Below are positions 34,272 through 44,152 of a DNA stretch of 64,000 nt, one piece after another. The position numbers and the translations under genes are program-made. Source of the DNA: Streptomyces sp. TRM70350 (GTDB taxonomy: Bacteria; Actinomycetota; Actinomycetes; Streptomycetales; Streptomycetaceae); NCBI RefSeq assembly GCF_019219825.1, contig NZ_JAHUXH010000008.1, positions 186,001 to 250,000 on the forward strand. Direction: 5' to 3'. Within the stretch, counting starts at the first letter, position 1. Each line of letters opens with the position of its first letter. Under the pieces are notes generated by a model, which made no database searches, had not been told where the DNA came from, and saw only the letters and a program-made list of their open reading frames with translations.

Positions 34272-35330
34272 GTGACGGGACACATAACGGACCACAACGG
34301 GAGTGGGGACGAGGGCCCAAGAGGGGGAGGCCGGCGGCCGGGAGCGCTCAAGGTCACCGGTCTCACCCTCGCCGCCGTCCTGGCGCTCGGCGGCGCCGGG
34401 GCGGGCTGGGTCTACTGGCAGCTGAACGACAACATCAACAGCGTCGACATCAACAGCGCCCTCGGCGACGACCGCCCGGCGAAACCGACGCCCTCCACCG
34501 CCGCGTCCGCCTCGACGCCGCCCGGAGAGGCGTTGAACATCCTGGTGCTGGGCTCGGACTCACGCAGCGGCGCCGAGAACCGGGCCCTCGGGGGCGGCGA
34601 CAGCGCCGGCGCCCGGTCCGACACGGCGATGGTGGTGCACCTGAACGCCGGGCGCACCGAGGCCACCGTGGTCAGCATCCCGCGCGACACCCTCGTCACC
34701 CGCCCGTCCTGTCCGCTGGAGTCGGGGGGCGAGTCGGCCGAGGCCTACAACGTCATGTTCAACAGCGCCTACTCGGTGGGCGGCCCGGTGTGCGCGGTGA
34801 AGACCGTCGAGTCGATGACCAACGTCCGTATGGACCACTACATCGAGATCGACTTCGCCGGGTTCGCCGGGCTGGTGGACGCGCTCGGCGGGGTCACCGT
34901 CACCACCGAGGAGGACATCGACGACGAGGACAGCCACCTGACCCTGCCGGCCGGCACCCATCACCTCGACGGCGAACAGGCCCTGGGCCTGGCCCGCACC
35001 CGGTACGGCATCGGGGACGGCAGCGATCTGGGGCGCATAGGCCTGCAGCACCAGCTGGTGAAGGCGCTGATGCAACAGATCGCGTCGACCAGCCTGCTCT
35101 CGGACCCGACCCGCCTGTACGAGGTCGCGGACGCGGTGACCGGCAGCCTGACGACCGACACCGGCCTCGACTCGCTGACGGAGCTGGTGGGACTCGGGCA
35201 GAGCCTGCAGGGCCTGTCGGCGGACGCCATGGAGACGGTGACGATGCCCGTGGTCCCGGCGGCCTCGGACCGGAACCGGGTGGTGGCCGAGGAGCCGGAG
35301 GCGGGGCAGTTGTGGGCGTCGTTGCGGTAG
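34272..35330 (+). CDS. LytR-CpsA-Psr family cell-wall glycopolymer ligase
   Basis: 352 residues. Short cytoplasmic N-terminus, one membrane segment (about 28-48), then the LCP domain: ILVLGSDSRS, RSDTAMVVHLN, VVSIPRDTLV, DFAGFAGLVDALGGV, and the Arg-rich ARTRYGIGDGSDLGRIGLQHQLVKAL. LCP enzymes attach teichoic-acid-like polymers to peptidoglycan outside the membrane. Follows the xylanase gene but has its own promoter. Confidence 0.93.
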   Translation: MTGHITDHNGSGDEGPRGGGRRPGALKVTGLTLAAVLALGGAGAGWVYWQLNDNINSVDINSALGDDRPAKPTPSTAASASTPPGEALNILVLGSDSRSGAENRALGGGDSAGARSDTAMVVHLNAGRTEATVVSIPRDTLVTRPSCPLESGGESAEAYNVMFNSAYSVGGPVCAVKTVESMTNVRMDHYIEIDFAGFAGLVDALGGVTVTTEEDIDDEDSHLTLPAGTHHLDGEQALGLARTRYGIGDGSDLGRIGLQHQLVKALMQQIASTSLLSDPTRLYEVADAVTGSLTTDTGLDSLTELVGLGQSLQGLSADAMETVTMPVVPAASDRNRVVAEEPEAGQLWASLR

Positions 35331-35458
35331 AGGTCTCCACGGACACCTGTTCGACGTAGAAAAAAACTCGGAGATGTCCGGCAGGTGTGTCGATCCGGGC
35401 GGGTGCCGTTCGACGCATGGATGAGAGGCACCGACCACCCACTACCGAGGGAGCCCCC

Positions 35459-35815
35459 ATGCCCCGCTACCTGTCACTCATCCGGATCGACGAGAAGAAC
35501 GCCCCCGCCGAAGGCCCCAGCCCCGAGCTCATGCAGCGGATGGGTGAGCTGATCGAGGAGATGACCAAGGCCGGCGTGCTGCTCGACACCGCCGGGCTGA
35601 CCCCGACCGAGCAGGGCACCCGGGTGCACTACGAGGGCGGGGGGATCTCCGTCACCGACGGGCCGTTCACCGAGACCAAGGAGGTCGTCGGCGGGTACGC
35701 CCTGATCCAGGCCAAGGACAAGGCCGAGGCGATCGAGTGGACCAAGCGGTTCCTGAAGGTGCACGAGCCGCACTGGACGGTGACCTGCGAGGTGCGCGAG
35801 GTCATGGAGGGCTGA
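35459..35815 (+). CDS. YCII-related (DGPF) protein
   Basis: 118 residues, MPRYLSLIRIDEKN... with the diagnostic VTDGPFTETKEVVGGYALIQA. Ribosome-binding site CGAGGGAG before the ATG. The gene lies 49 nt upstream of an ECF sigma factor, the constant partnership of the ECF42-type systems. Function of the YCII protein is unknown. Confidence 0.93.
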   Translation: MPRYLSLIRIDEKNAPAEGPSPELMQRMGELIEEMTKAGVLLDTAGLTPTEQGTRVHYEGGGISVTDGPFTETKEVVGGYALIQAKDKAEAIEWTKRFLKVHEPHWTVTCEVREVMEG

Positions 35816-35864
35816 GTCCGGCCCTGTTTGGCCCGCGGCCGCGTGAGGTGTTCGATGGTGGGCC

Positions 35865-37145
35865 GTGGAACCACAGCCCACCGCCGACCCGGGCGGCCCC
35901 GCGGACGCCGCCCGGCACACCGTCGAGACCGTCTTCCGTATCGAGTCGCCCCGGATCATCGCCGCCGTCACCCGCATCGTCCGGGACGTCGGCATCGCCG
36001 AGGAGCTCGCACAGGACGCGCTGGTCGCCGCGCTGGAGCAGTGGCCGCGCGACGGTGTGCCCGACAACCCGGGCGCCTGGCTCATGACCAGCGCCCGGCA
36101 CCGCGCCGTCGACCTGGTCCGGCGCCGGGAGAACTACGCCCGCAAGCTCCAGGAGATCGGCCGGGACCTGTCGAGCGTGGCCCCGCCGGAGGAACCGGCC
36201 GACCCGGACGACATCGACGACGACCTGCTGAGGCTGGTCTTCACGGCCTGTCACCCGGTGCTGTCCCCCGAGGCCCGTATCGCCCTCACCCTGCGCCTGC
36301 TCGGCGGCCTGACCACGGCCGAGACCGCCCGCGCGTTCCTGGTCCCGGAGTCGACGGTCGCCCAGCGCATCGTCCGCGCCAAGCGCACGCTGGCCAGGAA
36401 GAACGTCGCCTTCGAGGTGCCGTACGGCCCCGACCGTGAGGCCCGCCTGGGCTCCGTACTGGACGTCATCTACCTGATCTTCAACGAGGGGTACGCCGCC
36501 ACGGCCGGTGACGATCTGCTGAGGCCCGGCCTCTGCGAGGACGCCCTGCGCCTGGCGCGTGTGCTGTCCGCCCTGATGCCCAAGGAGCCCGAGGTGCACG
36601 GCCTGACCGCTCTTCTCGAGTTCCAGGCGTCCCGCATGGCCGCCCGCACCGGCCCGAACGGCGAACCCGTCCTCCTCAAGGACCAGGACCGCAGCCGCTG
36701 GAACCGCCTCCTCATCGCCCGCGGCATGACCTCCCTGACCCGCGCCGACGCCACGGCCACCGGCGCCCCGGGCCCGTACGTCCTCCAGGCCGCCATCGCC
36801 GCCTGCCACGCGCACGCGTACCCGTACGAGGAGACCGACTGGCAGCGCATCGCCACCCTGTACGGCCTGCTCGCCGCCCGCGCCCCGTCCCCCGTCGTCG
36901 AACTCAACCGCGCGGTGGCCGTCTCCATGGCCGAAGGCCCGGCCCCGGCGCTGGACATCGTCGACGCCCTGTCCGCCGTACCCGCCCTGCGCGACTACCA
37001 CCTGCTGCCGAGCGTCCGCGGCGATCTGCTCGCCCGCCTCGGCCGTACGACGGAGGCCCGCGCGGAGTTCGAACGCGCGGCGGCGTTGGCCCGCAACGAA
37101 CGCGAGCGGGAGCTGCTGGAGGCACGGGCGCGGGAATGCGGTTGA
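35865..37145 (+). CDS. ECF42-type RNA polymerase sigma factor
   Basis: 426 residues. Sigma region 2 (FRIESPRIIAAVTRIVRDVGIAEELAQDALVAAL) and region 4 (GGLTTAETARAFLVPESTVAQRIVRAKRTL) are followed by a 240-residue C-terminal domain of TPR-like helices (DVIYLIFNEGYAA, VELNRAVAVSMAEGPA, ARLGRTTEARAEFERAAAL). This extension takes the place of an anti-sigma factor in the group. It is preceded by its YCII partner gene. Confidence 0.93.
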   Translation: MEPQPTADPGGPADAARHTVETVFRIESPRIIAAVTRIVRDVGIAEELAQDALVAALEQWPRDGVPDNPGAWLMTSARHRAVDLVRRRENYARKLQEIGRDLSSVAPPEEPADPDDIDDDLLRLVFTACHPVLSPEARIALTLRLLGGLTTAETARAFLVPESTVAQRIVRAKRTLARKNVAFEVPYGPDREARLGSVLDVIYLIFNEGYAATAGDDLLRPGLCEDALRLARVLSALMPKEPEVHGLTALLEFQASRMAARTGPNGEPVLLKDQDRSRWNRLLIARGMTSLTRADATATGAPGPYVLQAAIAACHAHAYPYEETDWQRIATLYGLLAARAPSPVVELNRAVAVSMAEGPAPALDIVDALSAVPALRDYHLLPSVRGDLLARLGRTTEARAEFERAAALARNERERELLEARARECG

Positions 37146-37281
37146 CCGATGGGGCGCGATCACGCGTTCGGCTGATCGGCATTGGTTACGGCCCGTCAGG
37201 AGCCGCGCTTCCGTAGCTTCGCGGTGTTGCTTGTGCCGCAGTGGCGCCCGCGCCCACACTTGAAGGAGGAGGTGCTTCACG

Positions 37282-37917
37282 ATGACCGCTCTCGCAGAAG
37301 AGGTGGCCCCGGTGGTGGCAGACAAGCCGGTTTCCGAGCCGGTTTCCGACCTGGACGAGGTCCTGTGGCAGGCGTGGAAGGCCATGGATCTCCCCGAGGG
37401 CTACCGCGCCGAGATCATCGAGGGGACCATCGAGTTGTCGCCTACCGGTCGTCGTCGTCATACCGTGCTCATGGGCCGACTCCACAGGGCGCTCGACGCG
37501 CACCTCGCTGGTAGCGGATACGCAGTGCACCGTGACGGCAACGTCATCCATCGCCACAAATGCTGGATCCCCGACCTCTTCGTAGCCCCCCTCGATCTCG
37601 ACGAGATCCCCGACGAGGAAGGCCTCGGTGTCGACGCCGCCGGGGTCAAGATGGTCGTCGAGGTCACCTCGCCCGGACACCGCAACCTCCAGCGCGACCG
37701 TGCCCGCAAGCGCCGTGAGTACGCCCGGGCGGGCATCCCCGTGTACGTGATCGTCGACGACTTCGACGACGAGGGAGCCGTCGTCGTGCTGACCTCCCCC
37801 GACCCGAAGAAGGCCAAGTACACCGACGAGCACCGCGTTCCCTACGGCACCGACGCGGTGGTCCCGGAAGGACCGGCCAAGGGCTTCGCCATCGGCAAGG
37901 CGATCGTCGCGTCCTGA
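37282..37917 (+). CDS. Uma2 family (DUF820) endonuclease-fold protein
   Basis: 211 residues. A PD-(D/E)XK-like core is visible: Asp in WIPDLFVAP, Glu in MVVEVTSPGH and the helix RDRARKRREYARAGIPVYVIVD. Streptomyces carry many such genes of unknown role, often near WhiJ-type regulators. The ATG is preceded by GGAGGAGG at a good distance. It ends 6 nt from the convergent methyltransferase gene. Confidence 0.9.
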   Translation: MTALAEEVAPVVADKPVSEPVSDLDEVLWQAWKAMDLPEGYRAEIIEGTIELSPTGRRRHTVLMGRLHRALDAHLAGSGYAVHRDGNVIHRHKCWIPDLFVAPLDLDEIPDEEGLGVDAAGVKMVVEVTSPGHRNLQRDRARKRREYARAGIPVYVIVDDFDDEGAVVVLTSPDPKKAKYTDEHRVPYGTDAVVPEGPAKGFAIGKAIVAS

Positions 37918-37923
37918 CACCGG

Positions 37924-39087
37924 TCAGCCCGTCGGCCGCCCCACCAGCATCGTCGGTGCCCCCGCCACCCGCGTCAGAAACACCGTCGCGGAGTTCGGCC
38001 CCTGAGGCTTCACCTTCTTGCGCAGCTCCTCCGGCTCCACCGCCGACCCCCGCTTCTTCACGGTCAGGATCCCCACCTGACGCTCCCGCAACAGCGCCTT
38101 CAACTTCTTGACGTTGAAGGGCAGTTGGTCGGTGATCTCGTAGGCGGAGGCGTACGGAGTGGGGCGGAGTTCGTCGGCCGTGACGTACGCGATCGTCTCG
38201 TCGAGCAGACCGCCGTCGACCTCGGCGGCCACCTCGGCGACCAGGTGGGCGCGGATGACGGCGCCGTCGGGCTCGTAGAGGAAGCGCCCGACGGGGCGTA
38301 CCGCCGGATTCGGCAGGCCGCGGGAGCGCAGTGTGCGGGGGCCGGGCAGGAGGGTCGCGCGCACCAGGCCGGGCTCGGTGCCGAACCACAGCACCGCCTC
38401 CTTCACCTCCCCGCCGTCCGAGATCCACTCGGCCTCGGCGACGTCGGGCACGGCCTCGTGCGGAACGCCGGGCGCGACCTTGAGGGCGGCGTGCGGGGCG
38501 CTCGTAGCCACCTGGACGGCCCAGGAGAGCGGGGGCGAGTAGGCCTCCGGGTCGAAGATCCGGCCCCGGCCGCCCCGGCGCGCCGGGTCCACGAAGACCG
38601 CGTCGTACGCCGACACGTCCACCTCCGTGACATCCGCCTCGCGCACCTCGATCAGGTCGGCCAGGCCCAGCGCCTCGGCGTTCGCCCGCGCGGCGGCCGC
38701 GGTCAGCGGGTCGCGGTCCACGGCGAGGACGCGGATCCCGGCGCGGGCGAGGGCGATCGCGTCCCCGCCGATCCCGCAGCACAGGTCGGCCACGGAGGTC
38801 ACGCCCAGCTCGCCGAACCGCCGTGCGCGATACGTCGCCACGCTCGCCCGCGTCGACTGCTCGACCCCGTGGGGCGTGAAGTACATCCGCTCGGCGTCCG
38901 CCGCTCCGAACTTGGCCACCGCCCGTTGCCGCAGCCGCGCCTGGCCGAGCGCCGCCGACACCAGTTCGGCCGGGTGGTCGCGGCGCAGCCGGGTGGCGAC
39001 GGCGAGTTCCTGGGCGGGGTCGGTGCCGCGCACCTCGTCGAGGAGGGCCCGGCCTTCGGGGGTGAGGAGAGGGGCGAGGTCGTTCAC
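37924..39087 (-). CDS. Class I SAM-dependent methyltransferase with THUMP-like C-terminus
   Basis: 387 residues. The SAM-binding motif VADLCCGIGGDAIALARAG is at about 100-118, with VDRDPLT next and DAVFVDPARR as the catalytic-loop region. The C-terminal third (ELRPTPYASAYEITDQLPFNVKKLKALLRERQVGILTVKKRG) matches the THUMP-like domain of this family, suggesting an RNA substrate. The GTG at 39087 has no Shine-Dalgarno sequence but GACAAT 6 nt upstream. Divergent from the deacetylase genes. Confidence 0.88.
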   Translation of the reverse strand: MNDLAPLLTPEGRALLDEVRGTDPAQELAVATRLRRDHPAELVSAALGQARLRQRAVAKFGAADAERMYFTPHGVEQSTRASVATYRARRFGELGVTSVADLCCGIGGDAIALARAGIRVLAVDRDPLTAAAARANAEALGLADLIEVREADVTEVDVSAYDAVFVDPARRGGRGRIFDPEAYSPPLSWAVQVATSAPHAALKVAPGVPHEAVPDVAEAEWISDGGEVKEAVLWFGTEPGLVRATLLPGPRTLRSRGLPNPAVRPVGRFLYEPDGAVIRAHLVAEVAAEVDGGLLDETIAYVTADELRPTPYASAYEITDQLPFNVKKLKALLRERQVGILTVKKRGSAVEPEELRKKVKPQGPNSATVFLTRVAGAPTMLVGRPTG

Positions 39088-39093
39088 CAGGTC

Positions 39094-39099
39094 ATTGTC
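39094..39099 (-). promoter_or_regulatory. -10 element of the methyltransferase gene (leaderless)
   Basis: GACAAT on the minus strand, 6 nt before the GTG start, with no Shine-Dalgarno sequence. Confidence 0.45.
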
Positions 39100-39177
39100 G
39101 GCCAGTCGGTGGATGGTGTGCGTCCGGCGGCGGTGTCGGCGGGGGTTCGGGGGTGGGGCCTGGGAGGATCCGGCTCC

Positions 39178-40098
39178 ATGCGAGTAGTAGTACAAAATGA
39201 CAAAATTAGGACACGTCGGCTTCGGCGGGCTACGGCGATCAGAGCCGGAATCGCCGTCCTGACCGCCGCCGCCATCGCCTCGGGCTGCACGCGCGGCGAC
39301 GACGAGGCGCCCCCGCCCCTCAAGGCGCCGCCTGCCCGCGCCCTGGACGACTACGCCGCCAAACTCCGCGCCGACCACGCCGCCCGGGTCGCCGCCGCGC
39401 AACGCTGGGGCCTGAAGGAGACCCCGCTCCGGCCGCCGTCCCCGCCCGCGAAGAAACCGACGATCACCACCCGGGCGGGCTTCGAGGTGGACGAACACGA
39501 GGAGCAGGGCCTCCCGCCGGTCTTCACCACCGTCCCCACCGACCAGAAGGTCGTCTTCCTCACCATCGACGACGGTGCCGAGAAGGACCCGGCGTTCCTG
39601 CGGATGATGACCGACCTGCGCATCCCGTACACCGCGTTCCTCAGCGACTACCTGATCAAGGAGGACTACGGCTACTTCCAGCAGATGCAGGCCAGGGGAG
39701 TGGTCCTGAACAACCACACCCTCAACCACCCCTACCTGCCCGACCTCTCCTACAGCGACCAGAAGCACGAGATCTGCGGCATGCAGGACGTCATCGAGAA
39801 GCGCTACGGCACCCGCCCGCTGCTGTTCCGCCCGCCCTACGGCAACTACAACTCCGACACCCTGCGCGCCGCCAAGGACTGCGGCATCAAGTACGTCCCG
39901 CTGTGGAACGAGGAGGTCTTCGTCGACCACTGGGACTACCGCGAGTGGGACCGCGACATCCACCCCGGCGACATCGTCCTGAGCCACTTCCGGGGCACGG
40001 ACGACTGGGCGGGCGGGATGCCCGACATGATCCGCGTCTTCCTCGACAAGGTCACGGCGAAGGGATACGCGGTGGGCCGCCTGGAGGACTACCTGTGA
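39178..40098 (+). CDS. Polysaccharide deacetylase lipoprotein (CE4), first of a pair
   Basis: 306 residues. Lipobox ASGC with Cys37, a charged/Pro-rich spacer, then a NodB-type domain: motif 1 TIDDG (Asp131, Asp132), motif 2 HTLNH (His180, His184), motif 3 RPPYGNYN, and a distal His in IVLSHFRG. All metal and catalytic residues expected of CE4 are present. It probably removes acetyl groups from a cell-wall or extracellular glycan. It overlaps its paralogue by 4 nt (GTGA). Confidence 0.92.
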   Translation: MRVVVQNDKIRTRRLRRATAIRAGIAVLTAAAIASGCTRGDDEAPPPLKAPPARALDDYAAKLRADHAARVAAAQRWGLKETPLRPPSPPAKKPTITTRAGFEVDEHEEQGLPPVFTTVPTDQKVVFLTIDDGAEKDPAFLRMMTDLRIPYTAFLSDYLIKEDYGYFQQMQARGVVLNNHTLNHPYLPDLSYSDQKHEICGMQDVIEKRYGTRPLLFRPPYGNYNSDTLRAAKDCGIKYVPLWNEEVFVDHWDYREWDRDIHPGDIVLSHFRGTDDWAGGMPDMIRVFLDKVTAKGYAVGRLEDYL

Positions 40099-40892
40099 CT
40101 CGGCGCGGACGGACGGCCGGGGCCGCGATGCTCCTGGTCCTGCTCACCGGCTGCGCCCTGCCCGACGCCCCGCCTTCGCGCTCCGTCGAGGTGGGGGCGG
40201 CACCCGGCCCGGCCGCCTCACAGCTCCCGCCCCACCAACGCTGGGGCCTGCCCTCGCCGCTCTCCCCGGCCCCCTCGCCGCCACGCCACCCCACGCGACC
40301 GGCGGACGGGCTCCCGCCGGTCCTGGACCACGTCCCCACCCCCCACAAGGTCGTCTTCCTCACCTACGACGACGGCGCCGAGAAGGACCCGCGCTTCGTC
40401 GACATGGTCCGCGAGCTACGGCTGCCGGTCAGCATGTTCCTCACCGACAGTGTCGTCGGCCCCGGCTACGGCCACTTCGCGCGCCTGCGCTCGGTCGGCG
40501 CGAGCATCCAGAACCACACCCTCGACCACGCCGCCCTGCGCGGGCTGCCCTACGCCGGTCAACGCGCCGAGATCTGCGGGCAGCAGCACAAACTCCGCAC
40601 CCGCTTCGGCATCCGCCCGCACCTCTTCCGCCCGCCCTACGGCACCTACGACACGACGACCCGCCGGGCGGCCGCGGACTGCGGCATCAGGGCGATCGTG
40701 CTCTGGCGCGCCACGATGAACGCGGACGACCTCACCTTCACGAAGGGCCCCGCCCAGCTCCGCCCCGGCGACATCATCTCGATCCCCTCGACCGAGGCCC
40801 CGAAGCCGATGCTCCGCGAGCGCACGACCCACCTGCTGCGCCGGGTGCAGGAGGCGGGGCTGACGGTGGGGCGACTGGAGGACTATCTCTGA
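40095..40892 (+). CDS. Polysaccharide deacetylase lipoprotein (CE4), second of a pair
   Basis: 265 residues, clearly a duplicate of the preceding gene: shared PPHQRWGL/AQRWGL, VVFLT-DDGAEKDP, EICG, FRPPYG and the identical end VGRLEDYL. Lipobox LTGC (Cys20). Motif 1 Asp92-Asp93 and motif 2 HTLDH (141-145) are kept, but the distal His (SH in the partner) is replaced in DIISIPSTE, so activity may be altered. Translationally coupled to the first gene. Confidence 0.9.
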   Translation: MTRRGRTAGAAMLLVLLTGCALPDAPPSRSVEVGAAPGPAASQLPPHQRWGLPSPLSPAPSPPRHPTRPADGLPPVLDHVPTPHKVVFLTYDDGAEKDPRFVDMVRELRLPVSMFLTDSVVGPGYGHFARLRSVGASIQNHTLDHAALRGLPYAGQRAEICGQQHKLRTRFGIRPHLFRPPYGTYDTTTRRAAADCGIRAIVLWRATMNADDLTFTKGPAQLRPGDIISIPSTEAPKPMLRERTTHLLRRVQEAGLTVGRLEDYL

Positions 40893-40894
40893 AC

Positions 40895-40958
40895 GCGTGA
40901 GGCTTTGGACGTGTGAGGCTCTGAACGCGCGAGGCTTTGGATGCGCGAGGCTTTGGAC
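40895..40958. repeat. 16-bp tandem repeat, four units
   Basis: Four head-to-tail copies of a unit like GCGCGAGGCTTTGGAC begin 3 nt after the second deacetylase stop codon. Copies 3 and 4 differ at one base. Confidence 0.9.
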
Positions 40959-40975
40959 GCCGGTCCGCACTCTCG

Positions 40976-41000
40976 GCCCGTCCGGCGTTCGAGGACGAGG
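40976..41000. repeat. Dispersed intergenic repeat, copy B
   Basis: Reverse complement of copy A at 16561-16585 with 23 of 25 bases identical. It lies between the tandem repeat and the groES control region. Confidence 0.7.
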
Positions 41001-41039
41001 CCCGTGCACCCCCGCCGTACGGCGACGCGCCGCAGGCAA

Positions 41040-41066
41040 TTGGCACTCCGCTTGACCGAGTGCTAA
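41040..41066. promoter_or_regulatory. CIRCE operator 1 of groES-groEL1
   Basis: TTGGCACTC-N9-GAGTGCTAA, the HrcA binding site with one base off the consensus. The -35 element TTGACC lies inside its 9-bp spacer. Confidence 0.95.
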
Positions 41067-41081
41067 CCGCAGTCATAGTCT
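41052..41081 (+). promoter_or_regulatory. groES-groEL1 promoter
   Basis: TTGACC (41052-41057), 18-nt spacer, TAGTCT (41076-41081). Transcription should begin near 41088, at the left edge of the second CIRCE, so HrcA can block both binding and escape of RNA polymerase. Confidence 0.8.
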
Positions 41082-41086
41082 CGGCT

Positions 41087-41113
41087 CTGGCACTCCCCCC
41101 TGGAGAGTGCCAA
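41087..41113. promoter_or_regulatory. CIRCE operator 2 of groES-groEL1
   Basis: CTGGCACTC-N9-GAGTGCCAA, a second HrcA site about 47 bp downstream of the first, at the predicted transcription start. Confidence 0.9.
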
Positions 41114-41212
41114 ACAAGCGACGGGCAGGTCCGGCACCCGCGACGACGGATCGACCTGGTCGCCACCTCAGACAGTTAACCCCGTGAGATCTCCGAAGGG
41201 GGAGGTCGGATC

Positions 41213-41521
41213 GTGACGACCGCCAGCTCCAAGGTTGCCATCAAGCCGCTCGAGGACCGCATCGTGGTCCAGCCGCTGGACGCCGAGCAGACCACGGCCT
41301 CTGGCCTGGTCATCCCGGACACCGCGAAGGAGAAGCCCCAGGAGGGCGTCGTCCTGGCCGTGGGCCCGGGCCGCATCGAGGACGGCAAGCGCGTCGAGCT
41401 CGACGTCAAGGTCGGCGACGTCGTGCTCTACAGCAAGTACGGCGGCACCGAGGTGAAGTACAACAACGAGGAGTACCTCGTCCTCTCGGCTCGCGACGTC
41501 CTCGCGATCATCGAGAAGTAA
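41213..41521 (+). CDS. groES: Co-chaperonin GroES
   Basis: 102-residue lid of the GroEL chaperonin. Motifs: [19 protein letters not shown], the mobile loop [17 protein letters not shown] and [24 protein letters not shown] start with GAAGGGGGAGG upstream. First gene of the heat-shock operon; groEL1 follows after 122 nt. Confidence 0.98.
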   Translation: MTTASSKVAIKPLEDRIVVQPLDAEQTTASGLVIPDTAKEKPQEGVVLAVGPGRIEDGKRVELDVKVGDVVLYSKYGGTEVKYNNEEYLVLSARDVLAIIEK

Positions 41522-41547
41522 TCACCTCACGCAACACACCGTTTTGA

Positions 41548-43272
<1,725 letters not shown>

Positions 43273-43296
43273 CGCAGCGCCGTAGCAGGCAGTAGG

Positions 43297-43327
43297 GGAG
43301 GCCCGGCACCGAGGGTGCCGGGCCTCC
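43297..43327 (+). terminator. Terminator of the groES-groEL1 operon
   Basis: A perfect 14-bp stem (GGAGGCCCGGCACC and its complement) with a 3-nt loop, 24 nt after the groEL1 stop. Confidence 0.9.
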
Positions 43328-43372
43328 CTGTATCCCCTCGCGGGTCAATGCACCCAGGGCCTGTTGCAGGCG

Positions 43373-44080
43373 CTAGCGCTCCATCTCCTCGAAGACGCCC
43401 AGCTGCTCCATCAGCCCCAGCCGGTCGTACTCCCACCAGCCCTCGAGGAGCTTCCCGTCCCGACCGCACCGGAAGACGGTCACACCGCTCATCGACACTT
43501 CCTTCCCGGTGGCCGGAATCCCCAGGAACTCGCCCTTGTGCGTGCCCTTCCAGAACCAGCGCGCGCACACCTTGTCGCCCTCGGCGATCAGATCCTCGAT
43601 GCTGAACGTGAAGTCGAACCCGTCCCGCCAGACACGGATCTCGCGCCGGACATGATCCATCCCGATCACATCCTGCTCGTTCGCCGGGTTGTGATCGTGA
43701 TAGTGCTCGCCCATCACCTCATCGAGCGGCGGCAGCTCCCCGGGCGTCGCCACCAGCTCGAAGAACCGCCGCACCGTGGCACTGAACAACTGCTCGTCCC
43801 GCACCACGTCCAGATCCGTGAACGTCGGCATCTCGTCGCACAGCGCGACCATCTCGTGGAAGATCCGATCGGTCTCCGGAAGATTCGAATTTCGCATCGC
43901 CTCTTCGTACGACGGGAACTCCACGATCTCGATGAAGTGCGACGCGTCGGACCGGTCCTTCCCGATCACACTGTGCGTCGCCGTCCGCTTCCCCTTGGTC
44001 TGCTCGACCCACGCGTCCATCAGCCGGTCCAACTCCTCGAACCGACTGGTCTTGCAGTCGATGACCTGTACAAACGTCAT
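43373..44080 (-). CDS. SnoaL-like (ester cyclase) protein with N-terminal ferredoxin-like domain
   Basis: 235 residues in two parts. Residues 1-100 (MTFVQVIDCKTSRFEELDRL, SHFIEIVEFPSYEEAM) look like an ABM/EthD-type dimeric alpha-beta barrel. Residues 105-230 (YHDHNPANEQDVIGMDHVRREIRVWRDGFDFTFSIEDLIAEGDKV) are SnoaL-like, as in polyketide cyclases and related small-molecule enzymes. ATG at 44080 with GGAGGTGG upstream. Substrate unknown. Confidence 0.85.
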   Translation of the reverse strand: MTFVQVIDCKTSRFEELDRLMDAWVEQTKGKRTATHSVIGKDRSDASHFIEIVEFPSYEEAMRNSNLPETDRIFHEMVALCDEMPTFTDLDVVRDEQLFSATVRRFFELVATPGELPPLDEVMGEHYHDHNPANEQDVIGMDHVRREIRVWRDGFDFTFSIEDLIAEGDKVCARWFWKGTHKGEFLGIPATGKEVSMSGVTVFRCGRDGKLLEGWWEYDRLGLMEQLGVFEEMER

Positions 44081-44152
44081 GGCGCCACCTCCGGCCCCCC
44101 TGGGTCCGGTCGAACAGCTCCATTTTCCTACGAGGGCGTCGTTCGGCACCCG

